This document shows positions 33,257 through 42,735 of a DNA stretch of 64,000 nt, one piece after another. Origin of the DNA: an uncultured bacterium (GTDB taxonomy: Bacteria > Bacillota > Clostridia > Oscillospirales > Oscillospiraceae); NCBI GenBank assembly GCA_947176765.1, contig CAMWRX010000004.1, positions 1 through 64,000 on the forward strand. Reading direction: 5' to 3'. A model generated the notes under the pieces. That model did no database searches. It was not told the origin of the DNA and saw only the letters and a list, made by a program, of their open reading frames with translations. Position numbers and translations under genes: made by a program. Positions within the stretch are counted from its first letter, which is position 1, and each line of letters starts with the position of its first letter.

Positions 33257-33304
33257 CGATGTGGGCCGGCCCACATCGATGAAAAAGCCATGGCTTTTTC
33301 ATCG
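33257..33304. repeat. Two overlapping perfect palindromes (22 bp and 28 bp)
   Basis: CGATGTGGGCCGGCCCACATCG (33257-33278) and CGATGAAAAAGCCATGGCTTTTTCATCG (33277-33304). Confidence 0.9.
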
Positions 33305-33329
33305 GATTCATATTCATTTTAGCCTGTTC

Positions 33330-34637
33330 TTACTCCGCGGTCATGGCGGAGACAAAGGTGTCCAGCTTGGCCTGGGCGTTATCCTTGGTGATCTCCTTGC
33401 TGCGGATCTCGGTGGGGATGGCGCCGGCGTAGGTCCAGTACCGGGCGGAGAAGGTGGTGCTGACGGGCTGCATCACGCTGCAGTTATTGGACTCGTTCAC
33501 CAGGACGGTGGCCAGTTCGTTGGCCTTCACGGCGTCGGAGTTGGCGGAGTCGTTGTGGGTGGGGATCTGAGCGGACTTCTCAAAGCGCAGGGTCTGGTTG
33601 TCCGCGTTGCCCAGGAAAGCGGCGAGGGCCACGGCGGCGGCGGGGTTCTTGGACTTGGCGTTGACGCCGATGCACTTGGAGCCGTAGAAGCCCAGCAGCT
33701 GATAGTCATTGCCGTCGGGATTGAAGGTGGGGATGACAGCCAGGCCCAGGTCGTCGCCCAGGACATCGTGATACATATCATAGTTCCAGGCACCGTCCCA
33801 CCAAGCGGCGATGCGGTGGTCTTCGATCAGCTCGGACACGGCGATCTCGCCGTCATAACCGCACTTGGGGTTGTTGATCAGGTCGATGAGGTAGTTGGTG
33901 ACAGCCAGACCGGTGGCGTTGTTCCAGTCCACACCGGCGGCCAGGTCGCTGCCGTCAGAGCCGAACACGGACAGGCCGGCGCCGTAGTACCAAGCGCCCA
34001 GCTTCCAGCCGCCAGCGGACTCGAAGTAGAAGTTGTAGGCGTTGTCAGCAGTCTCGGCGCTCATGATGCCTTCCATGGTCTTGATCTGATCCTCGTTGAG
34101 CAGGGTCTTGTCATAGAACATGAAGAAGGTGTTGTGGGTGAAGGGGATGGCATAGAGCTTGCCGTCGGACATGGCGGTGTCGATGACGGACTGAGCCATG
34201 CTGGAGTTCACCATATCGGCGGTAGCGCCGCCCAGCTGGGCGATGGCGCCGGCGCTGACCAGGTCGGGCAGCTGGTCGTTGGCGAAGAAGAACACGTCAG
34301 CCGCGGCCTCCACGTCCTTCAGAACCTCGTCCTTGCACTTGTCCTCGCCCACGGCGGTGACTTCCCAGGTGATGTTCCACTCGGGATGCTCAGCCGCGAA
34401 GGCCTTCTGCTGCTCGTCGATGATGCCGGTGTCGATCTGGTTGGAGGGGCACCACACCTTCAGGGTGATGTCGGTGACTTCGCCCTCGTTACCGCCCTGG
34501 GGGGCGTCGCTGGTGACTTCGCCGCCATTGTTGCCCTGGGGGGCGTCGCTGGTGGTGGTGTCCTTCTTGCCGCAGCCGGCCAGAAGGCTCAGAGACAGGG
34601 CGCCAGCCAGAAGCATGGCTAAAGTTCTTCTTTTCAT
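33330..34637 (-). CDS. Maltodextrin-binding lipoprotein (MalE-like)
   Basis: MKRRTLAMLLAGALSLSLLAGCGKKD lipobox; extracellular solute-binding protein fold motifs. Confidence 0.92.
   Translation of the reverse strand: MKRRTLAMLLAGALSLSLLAGCGKKDTTTSDAPQGNNGGEVTSDAPQGGNEGEVTDITLKVWCPSNQIDTGIIDEQQKAFAAEHPEWNITWEVTAVGEDKCKDEVLKDVEAAADVFFFANDQLPDLVSAGAIAQLGGATADMVNSSMAQSVIDTAMSDGKLYAIPFTHNTFFMFYDKTLLNEDQIKTMEGIMSAETADNAYNFYFESAGGWKLGAWYYGAGLSVFGSDGSDLAAGVDWNNATGLAVTNYLIDLINNPKCGYDGEIAVSELIEDHRIAAWWDGAWNYDMYHDVLGDDLGLAVIPTFNPDGNDYQLLGFYGSKCIGVNAKSKNPAAAVALAAFLGNADNQTLRFEKSAQIPTHNDSANSDAVKANELATVLVNESNNCSVMQPVSTTFSARYWTYAGAIPTEIRSKEITKDNAQAKLDTFVSAMTAE
34474..34551 (-). repeat. Imperfect 39-bp tandem duplication in MalE-like linker
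   Basis: Two copies of gtgacttcgcc...ccctggggggcgtcgctg encoding TSDAPQG(N/G)N(G/E)GEV. Confidence 0.85.
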
Positions 34638-34738
34638 TTTGATTTTGTCCTCCTTTTTGTGTTTACTTTGTTTCGCAAAGTTTCGAAAGGGCCGGATTAA
34701 AACGGGATATAGAAGGAACCGGTGCATCCAAAACCTTG

Positions 34739-34757
34739 TTTCGCAAAGCTTGCCAAA
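34739..34757. promoter_or_regulatory. Candidate LacI-family operator
   Basis: TTTCGCAAA-G-CTTGCCAAA imperfect palindrome in the malE/lacI divergent region; TTTCGCAAAGTTTCGAAA nearby at 34671. Confidence 0.5.
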
Positions 34758-35046
34758 ATTAAATTAGCACAACTTTCGGCGAATGTCAAGGAAGATTTCC
34801 ACTGAACTGGAGTGTTGGTGCCAAAAATTCGCTTGAGTTTTTATGCAAACTGCCAAAGCGCCGCAGGGAGGAGGGAGGGTTGCGAAACTTATTCCAGCGC
34901 TGTTTTCGCTTGAAAACCGGCGGCAAAAGTTCGCGAATTTTCTGTGGAAGGCGGCGAAAAAAGTTTCGAAACGAGCTTGATTTTTTGTAATAATGTGGTA
35001 CAATACTCACAAATGCTGTGTTGGTATCATTCTGTAGGAGGTTATC

Positions 35047-36075
35047 ATGGTTACCCTTAACGATATTGCTGCCAGGCTGGGTATATCGAAAAGCACCGTC
35101 TCTAAAGGGCTGAGCAATGCCTCGGACGTCAGTGAAGAGCTGCGTAAGAAAATTATAGAAACCGCCGCGGAGATGGGGTATTCCGGCAGACGGACACAGA
35201 AACGGCTGTGCATCCTGGTGGAGAACATGGGGTACAAGGAGCCGAACCAGTTTGGCTATGAGTTGATCTCCGGGTTTGTACAGATGGCAAAGCCGGAGGG
35301 CTGGACGGTGGATGTGGTGCCCCTGGACAAGGAGCGCCAGAAGGATATGGCCTACAGCGACTTTATGGCCCAGGGCGGGTATCAGGGGGCGTTCCTGCTG
35401 GGCTTTTCCCTCGTCGATCCCTGGATGGAGGAGTTCCGCACCGCCCGGATTCCTACTGTGCTCTATGATAACTACATTAAGGAAAACCCCTTTATGGCCT
35501 CGGTGGGGTGTGACAGCTGGGGCGGCATGGAGGAGGCGGTGCGGCACCTGTACGCGCTGGGCCACAGGCGGATCGGGCTGCTGTTCGGCCCGCTGGATTC
35601 CTATGTGCTGAAAGAGCGGTATAACGCCTTTCTCAGCGCGATGGAGAAGTGCGGCCTGGAGGTGAATGAGGAGCTCGTCGGGGTGGGCTATTATGTGGCG
35701 GAATCCACCCGGAAATATCTGCCCAAGCTGATTGAAAAGGGCGCGACCGCCATTTTATGCTCCGATGACAGCCGGGCTGTGGCGGCTTACACTGAGTGCG
35801 TGGACCGGCGCGTCCGTATCCCGCGGGACGTGAGCATTATCGGCTTTGACGACCTGCCCATCACCGCCTACATGAATCCGGCCCTGACCACCGTCCGGCA
35901 GGACAGGCTGGCGCTGGGCAAATGCGGCTACTACGCGCTGCAATGCCTGCTGGGCGGCATGGATATTCACTCGATTGTGCTCCGGGCTCCGCTGGTGGTT
36001 CGGGGCTCCACCGGGCCGGCAGCGGTCCGTCCTGAAAAATCTGCGGAGGAGGCTTCCCATGGCAGCGGAAAATGA
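35047..36075 (+). CDS. LacI-family transcriptional regulator
   Basis: VTLNDIAARLGISKSTVSKGLSNASDVSEELRKKIIETAAEMGYS; divergent from the maltodextrin operon. Confidence 0.94.
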   Translation: MVTLNDIAARLGISKSTVSKGLSNASDVSEELRKKIIETAAEMGYSGRRTQKRLCILVENMGYKEPNQFGYELISGFVQMAKPEGWTVDVVPLDKERQKDMAYSDFMAQGGYQGAFLLGFSLVDPWMEEFRTARIPTVLYDNYIKENPFMASVGCDSWGGMEEAVRHLYALGHRRIGLLFGPLDSYVLKERYNAFLSAMEKCGLEVNEELVGVGYYVAESTRKYLPKLIEKGATAILCSDDSRAVAAYTECVDRRVRIPRDVSIIGFDDLPITAYMNPALTTVRQDRLALGKCGYYALQCLLGGMDIHSIVLRAPLVVRGSTGPAAVRPEKSAEEASHGSGK

Positions 36076-36844
36076 GAGCGGCATGAGGGGTAGAAGATCC
36101 CTGTTCCCCAGCGTCTCCGTCAACACGCTGAAGATCGCGGGCGCGATTCTGCTGACCCTGTACTTTTTCAGCGCGGCGGTGATCCAAAACGGCATCCTTC
36201 ATGTGAACAACTATACCCCCGCCCAGCTCAACGAGCTGCTGGGAGGAGACCCCCAGGCCATGCTCTGGGCGGGCATCGCGTCGGTGGCGGAAATTGTCGG
36301 CATGATCGCCATTCCCATTTATGCCTACTTGCTGGTGCAGGGGGTGGAACACACCTCCAGCATTGGGAAATATGCCCTGTCTGTGCTGATTTTCGCCATA
36401 ATCTCCGAGGTGCCCTACGATCTGGCTGTCTACGGACAGGTATGGAGCTGGGAGACCCAGAACCCCCTTTGGGCGGTGTTCATCGCCCTCATCAGCCTGT
36501 GCCTAATGAAGTATGTGGAGGGGCGGGGAGCTGTCTCCTATGCGCTTGGCGCTGTGGCCGCCCTTGGCGGCTGCCTGTGGACCATCCTGATCAACTGCAA
36601 ATTCGGATGGGGCTTTGTGTTTATCGCCGCCGTCCTTTTCCTGCTGCGCAAATGGCGAACCCTGAGCCTGATCGCCGGAGTGGGCGCCAGTCTGGTGTAT
36701 ATCACCGCGGCCATGGGTTTTATCCTTATATCTATTTGCAACGGCGAACGTCGGGAGGATGAGAGCTGGGTGAGCAAATATGCCTACTATGCCTACTATC
36801 CGATTGTGCTGTTGCTGATGGCTCTTTGGGTGAAGATGCAGTAA
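36059..36844 (+). CDS. TraX-family membrane protein
   Basis: NTLKIAGAILLTLYFFSAAVIQN...; multi-TM, overlaps LacI gene end. Confidence 0.8.
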   Translation: MAAENESGMRGRRSLFPSVSVNTLKIAGAILLTLYFFSAAVIQNGILHVNNYTPAQLNELLGGDPQAMLWAGIASVAEIVGMIAIPIYAYLLVQGVEHTSSIGKYALSVLIFAIISEVPYDLAVYGQVWSWETQNPLWAVFIALISLCLMKYVEGRGAVSYALGAVAALGGCLWTILINCKFGWGFVFIAAVLFLLRKWRTLSLIAGVGASLVYITAAMGFILISICNGERREDESWVSKYAYYAYYPIVLLLMALWVKMQ

Positions 36845-37062
36845 ACACGCCTCAATCGATGTATCACAAAATTTAAAATGTGCTGTATGGGGCGGGAGTC
36901 AGATGTACTCCCGCCCTGCTTTGTACTGATATTCTGGCAGTTTCATTCTTCCAAAGAAAACCAGCGGCTGAAATTGAATACGCTTCCAAATCCTGCGGAT
37001 AATACAAAGGAAGCGATACAAAAATATGCCGTGCTCGCACGGCAAGACGCAGGAGGAAAACC

Positions 37063-37245
37063 ATGAAAGCGACTGGGATCGTGCGCCGCATCGACGATCT
37101 GGGCCGGGTGGTGATCCCCAAGGAGATCCGCCGCACTATGCGTATTCGCGAGGGCGACCCGTCACAGATAACATTGGAGCGGTGGGAGCGGTTCTGCTTT
37201 GGGATGATGGATCTGTCAAAACGGACGGGGTGGAGTTGTACATAG
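37063..37245 (+). pseudogene. Truncated AbrB/SpoVT-like regulator
   Basis: MKATGIVRRIDDLGRVVIPKEIRRTMRIREGDP then unrelated tail SQITLERWERFCFGMMDLSKRTGWSCT*. Confidence 0.75.
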
Positions 37246-37314
37246 TGACGGAAAGATTTGGAGAGACCGTGTGAATTTGGGAAGGGTCAATTTGAGAAGC
37301 AAACCGCCGCAAAC
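37170..37314. repeat. Left copy of imperfect direct repeat flanking about 12 kb
   Basis: Core 37271-37314 matches 49468-49511 at 40/44 positions by eye. Confidence 0.75.
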
Positions 37315-37343
37315 GCTTGGGGGACAAGCGCTTGCGGCGGTTT
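37301..37343 (+). terminator. Long stem-loop after left repeat
   Basis: AAACCGCCGCAA...CGCTTG-GGGGA-CAAGCG...TTGCGGCGGTTT. Confidence 0.6.
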
Positions 37344-37409
37344 GACTGTTCCAATGTTTTCAGAGAGGGCAGGAAAGCAACCATTAGACATGGTGCCTTT
37401 TGGCAACTG

Positions 37410-37754
37410 TTATTTGAAAATCCTTTGGCGCAGACTGGCTTTCAGGGCAAGGGCCGTATCATAAATAAGTATTTTTTCTTCATTGGAACAGTCGGACAGC
37501 AGCTCGGCCCATCTGGCGGTAAGAGAAAAAGGGTCATTGGTTTGGCTGCCGATTAAAAGACTGTCCACGGTTGTGTCCAGTGAATTAGCGATTCGAACCA
37601 GGGCTTCCAGGCTAACCTGCTTTTTTGCCCGCTCAATGCAGCTGATATACGAAACAGACAGTTCCACCTGTTCTGCCAAGAATGCCTGGCTCATCCGCCG
37701 CGTACGTCTTCGCACCTTGATTTGCCGCCCAACCATCTTGTAATTCACGCTCAT
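37410..37754 (-). CDS. XRE-family HTH regulator
   Basis: MVGRQIKVRRRTRRMSQAFLAEQVELSVSYISCIERAKKQVSLEALVRIANSLDTTVDSLL. Confidence 0.88.
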   Translation of the reverse strand: MSVNYKMVGRQIKVRRRTRRMSQAFLAEQVELSVSYISCIERAKKQVSLEALVRIANSLDTTVDSLLIGSQTNDPFSLTARWAELLSDCSNEEKILIYDTALALKASLRQRIFK

Positions 37755-37943
37755 ATTGTGTTCCTCCCAAAGAAACCCTTCTGTGGGTGCTTTTTTGCGG
37801 GATGGGAGGTTCCCTTGACAAAAGGGCGTATTATTTTTCAAAAACCGGACTACAGGTCAAACTTTTGACCCGTGGTTCGTTTTGATTTCTCCCACCTGAC
37901 AGTATACTACTTTTGAACTGTTTTGTTTGAGGAGGAATATGCG

Positions 37944-39845
37944 GTGAAAATTACGGGGGAGCAGGATCAAAGCCCGCAGAATGAAACAGAGAGCACAGAA
38001 AAGCGCAATCCAAGTCCTTTAGATGAAAAGGAGAAGATAAGGGCGCGCTATGCGGGAACGGACGGTGTTACGCTCATACCAGCCCGTTTGCAGCCGGGGC
38101 TGTTGGAAGATATGCAGGAGAAGCGTGTGGCCGTATACGCCCGGGTGTCTACAGGCGACCCCAGGCAGACGTCCTCCTATGAGCTCCAGAAAAACCACTA
38201 TCAGGATGTGGTCAATCGTCACCCAGGCTGGAAGCTGGCCGGAATCTATGCGGACGAAGGAATTTCCGGCACATCCCTCCAGCACAGGGATGCCTTTGTG
38301 CGTATGATTGACGACTGTCGCGAGCACAAAATTGACCTTATTTTGACAAAAAGTGTATCCCGGTTTGCACGCAATGTTTTGGACTGTATCGGGTATGCCC
38401 GGGAGCTGGCCGCTTTGGATCCACCCATAGGGATACTGTTCGAGGCCGAGAATATCTACACATTGGATCGGAACAGTGAAATGAGCCTTTCCTTTGTTTC
38501 GACGCTGGCCCAGGAGGAGAGCCACAATAAGAGTGAGGTGATGAACGCCTCCATTGAGATGCGTTTTCGCCGGGGGATATTCCTCACACCGCCTCTGCTG
38601 GGATATGACCGGGATGAGGATGGAGCCCTTGTTGTCAATGAGGAGGAGGCCAAAACAGTCCGGCTTATCTTTTATATGTACTTATATGGATACACCTGCA
38701 CACAGATTGCGGATGCGTTGACCCAGTTGGCCCGCCCGACGAAGAATGGCAGTACCGTATGGTCTGCGGGGAGCGTTCTGGGCATTTTGCAGAACGAACG
38801 TCACTGCGGAGACGTGCTGGCCCGCAAGACCTGGACACCCAGCTACTTGAACCACAGGTCAAGAAAGAACCGCCAGGATCGAAACCAATACTATCAGGGC
38901 AGGCACCATGCCGCAATCATATCTCGGAATGATTTCATCGCAGTCCAACGGTTGATCCGAAATGCGAAATATGGAAACAGAGGGTTTTTACCGGAGCTGG
39001 AGGTAGTATCGCAGGGCGCTTTAAAGGGCTTTGTACTGGTGCATCCCCGCTGGGCAGGGTTTCAAGTGCGGGATTATCTGATGGCCTCGGCCAGTGTGGA
39101 ACCTGCGAATCAGAAAGAGGATCAGAATGAGATTGAAGTGTCGGTTCAGGCTGGGGACTTTGATTATCGGGGGTATGAGGTGGCCAGAGGTCAGTTTTTT
39201 GATGTGGCGCAAAAGCTCTGCGTTACCTTTTCCTCAGACGAACTGTCTTTCAGCACCAGCTGCGTTCGCAAATTGCCGGATAGCCTGTATGTGGAGCTGC
39301 TGATCCATCCATACCGGCGGCTTCTGGCGGTGCGCCCCAGCGTGAAAGGGAACCGGAGAGCAATCCGATGGGCAAAGTCGGTAGACGGCCTTGCCTACAG
39401 CCGAAGTACCAGCGGACGGGCCTTTCTGCCCAGCCTTTTCACAATGCTGGGGTGGGACAAGACCTGCAAGTACCGGGTGCAGGGGATCCGGTATACTATT
39501 GGGACAGGCTCAGTCCTGCTGTTTAATTTAGAGGATACGGAGGTTTTTGTTCCCAAAGACCAATTTCCCGGGGAGAATGATGGGGCCAAATCCCTTGTGC
39601 CGGATTTGGGGGCAAAAGCTGCGGCCTATCCGGCGGACTGGGCGCAGGGTTTTGGAGAAAACTACTACTGCCACCGTGAAATGAGAACGCTGTCTGCCTT
39701 TGGCCTTCAAGACAACTGGGAGTTGCAAGAAGATATCTCAGCTTTTCAAGGCGAAACCTCCATCAGAGCGATAAGCCAGGAGACGCTTCAGACCGAAATT
39801 GCGAAGTTGATTCAAGAAATGAAACAGGAGAATTCAAATGAATGA
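37944..39845 (+). CDS. Large serine recombinase
   Basis: VAVYARVSTGDPRQTSSYELQKNHYQ...GIYADEGISGTSLQHRDAFVRMIDDCREHKIDLILTKSVSRFARN; Recombinase domain LLGYDRDEDGALVVNEEEAKTVRLIF; GTG start after RBS proposed. Confidence 0.93.
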   Translation: MKITGEQDQSPQNETESTEKRNPSPLDEKEKIRARYAGTDGVTLIPARLQPGLLEDMQEKRVAVYARVSTGDPRQTSSYELQKNHYQDVVNRHPGWKLAGIYADEGISGTSLQHRDAFVRMIDDCREHKIDLILTKSVSRFARNVLDCIGYARELAALDPPIGILFEAENIYTLDRNSEMSLSFVSTLAQEESHNKSEVMNASIEMRFRRGIFLTPPLLGYDRDEDGALVVNEEEAKTVRLIFYMYLYGYTCTQIADALTQLARPTKNGSTVWSAGSVLGILQNERHCGDVLARKTWTPSYLNHRSRKNRQDRNQYYQGRHHAAIISRNDFIAVQRLIRNAKYGNRGFLPELEVVSQGALKGFVLVHPRWAGFQVRDYLMASASVEPANQKEDQNEIEVSVQAGDFDYRGYEVARGQFFDVAQKLCVTFSSDELSFSTSCVRKLPDSLYVELLIHPYRRLLAVRPSVKGNRRAIRWAKSVDGLAYSRSTSGRAFLPSLFTMLGWDKTCKYRVQGIRYTIGTGSVLLFNLEDTEVFVPKDQFPGENDGAKSLVPDLGAKAAAYPADWAQGFGENYYCHREMRTLSAFGLQDNWELQEDISAFQGETSIRAISQETLQTEIAKLIQEMKQENSNE

Positions 39846-40560
39846 TCAAAAAGAGACCGCTGGCCTGCCACGTCCCGAAAGGTCGAATACCCCTTTGGAT
39901 GACAAAGAGCTATTCAGCTATCAAGGGTATCAGGTGGTGCGCAGGGAATTTTTGGCCCACGTCCAGGAACCGGCCATCACGTTCAGCCGGTATCAGATTT
40001 CTGTCAACGCCGCCTGCCTCAAAAAGCTACCACAGGTGGATTATGTGCAGGCTTTGGTTAATTCAGATACGAAAAAGTTGGTTCTCCGCCCCTGTGGGGA
40101 GGATGAAAAGGACTCTTTCCCATGGCGCTCCAACAGCAAGTCAGGGCGTCGGCCCAAACGGATCACCTGCCGGGTCTTTTACGCGAAAATTATGGAGCTG
40201 ATGGGCTGGGGAGGAGAGCTGCGGTACAAGCTGTTGGGGAAGCTGATTCGTTCCAATGAGGAGCAGCTCCTGCTGTTTGATTTGACGCAGCCCCAGATTT
40301 TTCAATATGCAGTTGTGGAGCAAGGCATCTGCAAAAGCAGCAAAGCACCAATATTTCCTGCGGAATGGAAGAACCAGTTTGGGCTCTCGGTGGAGGAGCA
40401 TCGCCGCTGCCTACAGATTGACCTGTTCCACGGATATGCGGTATTTGGCGTCCGTGTACCCAAGCCTCCCCTCCCTCATGAACCGCCGGAGGAGGGGCTA
40501 AGCACCGTGGAACAATGGATGACAGCCGAACGAAGGGATGGTGCGGAAGGTGTGCCGTGA
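39838..40560 (+). CDS. Recombinase-associated protein paralogous to recombinase C-terminus
   Basis: FSYQGYQVVRREFLAHV...KLPQVDYVQALV...MGWGGELRYKLLGKLI...LLLFDL aligns with FDYRGYEVARGQFFDVA...KLPDSLYVELLI...LGWDKTCKYRVQGIRY...VLLFNL. Confidence 0.8.
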   Translation: MNDQKETAGLPRPERSNTPLDDKELFSYQGYQVVRREFLAHVQEPAITFSRYQISVNAACLKKLPQVDYVQALVNSDTKKLVLRPCGEDEKDSFPWRSNSKSGRRPKRITCRVFYAKIMELMGWGGELRYKLLGKLIRSNEEQLLLFDLTQPQIFQYAVVEQGICKSSKAPIFPAEWKNQFGLSVEEHRRCLQIDLFHGYAVFGVRVPKPPLPHEPPEEGLSTVEQWMTAERRDGAEGVP

Positions 40561-41491
40561 ATTCTGCCAACAGCTCATTGTGGAGGAAGAATTCCGCAGA
40601 TTGGAGCAGCCTGTGGAGAATGACGTACAGCAGGCCCTCGAGCGGGAATTGCTTGAAAACCGCTGTCAAAACGAGGTCAATCTGTGGGGGCGCATTATCC
40701 TGGAAGGTTTTCTTTGCTATCAGCTTTGCCTGAAACATGAGCTGCCGGTTCGCACCCGACAGATTCCGGTTCGCAACCGGCGGGAGGCATTGACCTGGGC
40801 CTGTGCGGCGCAGCTCAGACGGAGCGACCTGAAACCGGAAATGAGGCTCTATCTGATCGGAAAACGTTATTCGATTGAAAAAGGTGTGCCTGGGCGTCGT
40901 TCATCCCAGCTATCGGACATTGTGGCCCAGTCCCAGCCCGAGGAGGGGGAAAGGTTCGTCCCGGGCAGTACGGCAATCCGCCTGGGTGAAGAATATGGCT
41001 TTGGGCGCTATGCAATTACACGATACGGAGTCTATGCGGAATCGATTGACCAATTGTTCCGAACGGCGCCGCAATTAGCCGCGCTTATTCTGTCAGGCAT
41101 GCTCGAGATGACGCAGAAGGATGTGATCCGCGTATCGCAGCTGCCGGACCAGGTCTTGCGGAAGGCAGAGGAAAATCCTGAGAAGTTTGTGCTTCAGAAT
41201 GGATGGCGAAGGAGAAAACGAGGACGGCCGCCTGCGTATGACGGACAGCGGTCTGCCCCTGAGTTCTCCCAGCAAATGCTGGTCAAGCAAATGCCGAGCT
41301 ATGACCCGGACGCGGAGGTATCTGGGCTGACGCTTACGATCCCATCCTGGATCAGTTCCATTCAGCGAACTCATGCCGCGGCGGAGCTTTCTGCCATCTC
41401 CCCCAGCGCCTTGGAGCGGCTGGCGGCGCAGCTTCTCTGCCTGACGCAAAGTGCGGAACAATTGATGAGCGCCATTAAGGAGGTCTTATAG
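40538..41491 (+). CDS. ParB/HTH-like recombinase-operon protein
   Basis: KPEMRLYLIGKRYSIEK and HTH-like RLGEEYGFGRYAITRYGVYAESIDQLF resemble ParB-associated DNA-binding region; overlaps neighbours. Confidence 0.6.
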   Translation: MVRKVCREFCQQLIVEEEFRRLEQPVENDVQQALERELLENRCQNEVNLWGRIILEGFLCYQLCLKHELPVRTRQIPVRNRREALTWACAAQLRRSDLKPEMRLYLIGKRYSIEKGVPGRRSSQLSDIVAQSQPEEGERFVPGSTAIRLGEEYGFGRYAITRYGVYAESIDQLFRTAPQLAALILSGMLEMTQKDVIRVSQLPDQVLRKAEENPEKFVLQNGWRRRKRGRPPAYDGQRSAPEFSQQMLVKQMPSYDPDAEVSGLTLTIPSWISSIQRTHAAAELSAISPSALERLAAQLLCLTQSAEQLMSAIKEVL

Positions 41492-42309
41492 TGGATAATC
41501 CCTTTGTCCCCAACGTGCATTTTGAGCAGATCCCCATTAAGAATCTGGTATCTAATCAGGAATACCAGCGGAATATCTCTGTCGGGCATGTCCGCCGCGC
41601 AGCGGCAAATTTTGATCTGCATCAAATCAATCCCGTCAAGGTCAGCCGGCGGGCCGGCATCAATTATGTGTTCAATGGTCAGCACACCATTGAGATTGTG
41701 GCGCTGGTTTCCGGTTCCCGGGATACGCCCGTCTGGTGTATGATCTATGACGATCTGGAATACAGTCAAGAGGCGGACATTTTTGCCAACCAGCTGAAAT
41801 ATGTCAAACCGCTTCTTCCCTATGAGATATTCATGGCCAATATTGAGGCCGGAAATGATAAGCAGCTGATCATTAAATCCCTGGTGGAATCCTATGGTTT
41901 GAAGCTGTCGCCGAGCAAAAACATTGGATGCATTTGTGCAATCGCAACAGTGGAGGCAATCTTTGATAAATATGGATTCCAGGTTTTAGACCGTGTTTTG
42001 CTTTTGTGCATCGGAACCTGGGAGGGCGATGCCGATTCTTTCAGCGGGAATATGCTGAACAGTATTGCCAGATTGGTCGATACATATGATGAATCGCTCA
42101 GGGACGACAGCTTCAAAGAGCGATTGGGCAGATATTCCGTGCGGGAGATCAGCAGGACAGCCAAAGAGCGGGGTGGCGGTACGCTTGGATACGCAGAAGC
42201 CATTTTGAATCTCTATAACAAAAAGATGCGCAATACGCTGCCTATCTCTGCTCTCTATACAAAAAGAGTTCCAACAAAAGCGGCTGAGGAGATAATTGAT
42301 AACGATTAA
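41491..42309 (+). CDS. ParB-like N-terminal domain protein
   Basis: EQIPIKNLVSNQEYQRNISVGHVRRAAANFDLHQINPVKVSRRAGINYVFNGQHTIEI. Confidence 0.8.
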   Translation: MDNPFVPNVHFEQIPIKNLVSNQEYQRNISVGHVRRAAANFDLHQINPVKVSRRAGINYVFNGQHTIEIVALVSGSRDTPVWCMIYDDLEYSQEADIFANQLKYVKPLLPYEIFMANIEAGNDKQLIIKSLVESYGLKLSPSKNIGCICAIATVEAIFDKYGFQVLDRVLLLCIGTWEGDADSFSGNMLNSIARLVDTYDESLRDDSFKERLGRYSVREISRTAKERGGGTLGYAEAILNLYNKKMRNTLPISALYTKRVPTKAAEEIIDND

Positions 42310-42377
42310 CTGGTGCATATTGCTTAGTGATGGCAAACAATACCGAATGATTTGATCGTTTAGCCAGAAAAGCAAAA

Positions 42378-42410
42378 GCGGTCTGCCTGGCGGAAATCCA
42401 GGCAGACCGC
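42378..42410 (+). terminator. Terminator-like stem-loop after recombinase operon
   Basis: GCGGTCTGCCTGG-CGGAAAT-CCAGGCAGACCGC. Confidence 0.65.
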
Positions 42411-42447
42411 GAAAACAGGAGAAAGGATAATGGCAACGACACCAGTA

Positions 42448-42735
42448 CTATAAAATGACCCATCTCCCTTTTTGACTGGAACCTTCTCTTTTAATAATGC
42501 CGGCTTTCTTCATAGATTCCATGTAATATTTGACAGCGCTGTATTTCTCCCCAAGTTGTGCTGCAATTTTTTTCTGTGAAAGTGAAGGGTTCTCATCAAT
42601 GACGCCTAATATGCGGGACACTAAGTCAGTGGCATCTTGGTTAGCTTGGTTAGTAGCTTGGTTAGTATTACTAACCAAGCTCTTGAACATGACCATACTG
42701 AGATGGATAATCACAAAATCGCTTCGCCGCCCCAA
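42448..42735 (-). pseudogene. Probable truncated gene encoding only a winged-HTH C-terminus
   Basis: DLVSRILGVIDENPSLSQKKIAAQLGEKYSAVKYYMESMKKAGIIKREGSSQKGRWVIL, typical of C-terminal wHTH of larger ATP-binding proteins; N-terminus absent. Confidence 0.5.

Noticed and set aside
31746-34622. 958-aa plus-strand ORF
   Set aside because: Antisense shadow of the malE/F/G-like genes
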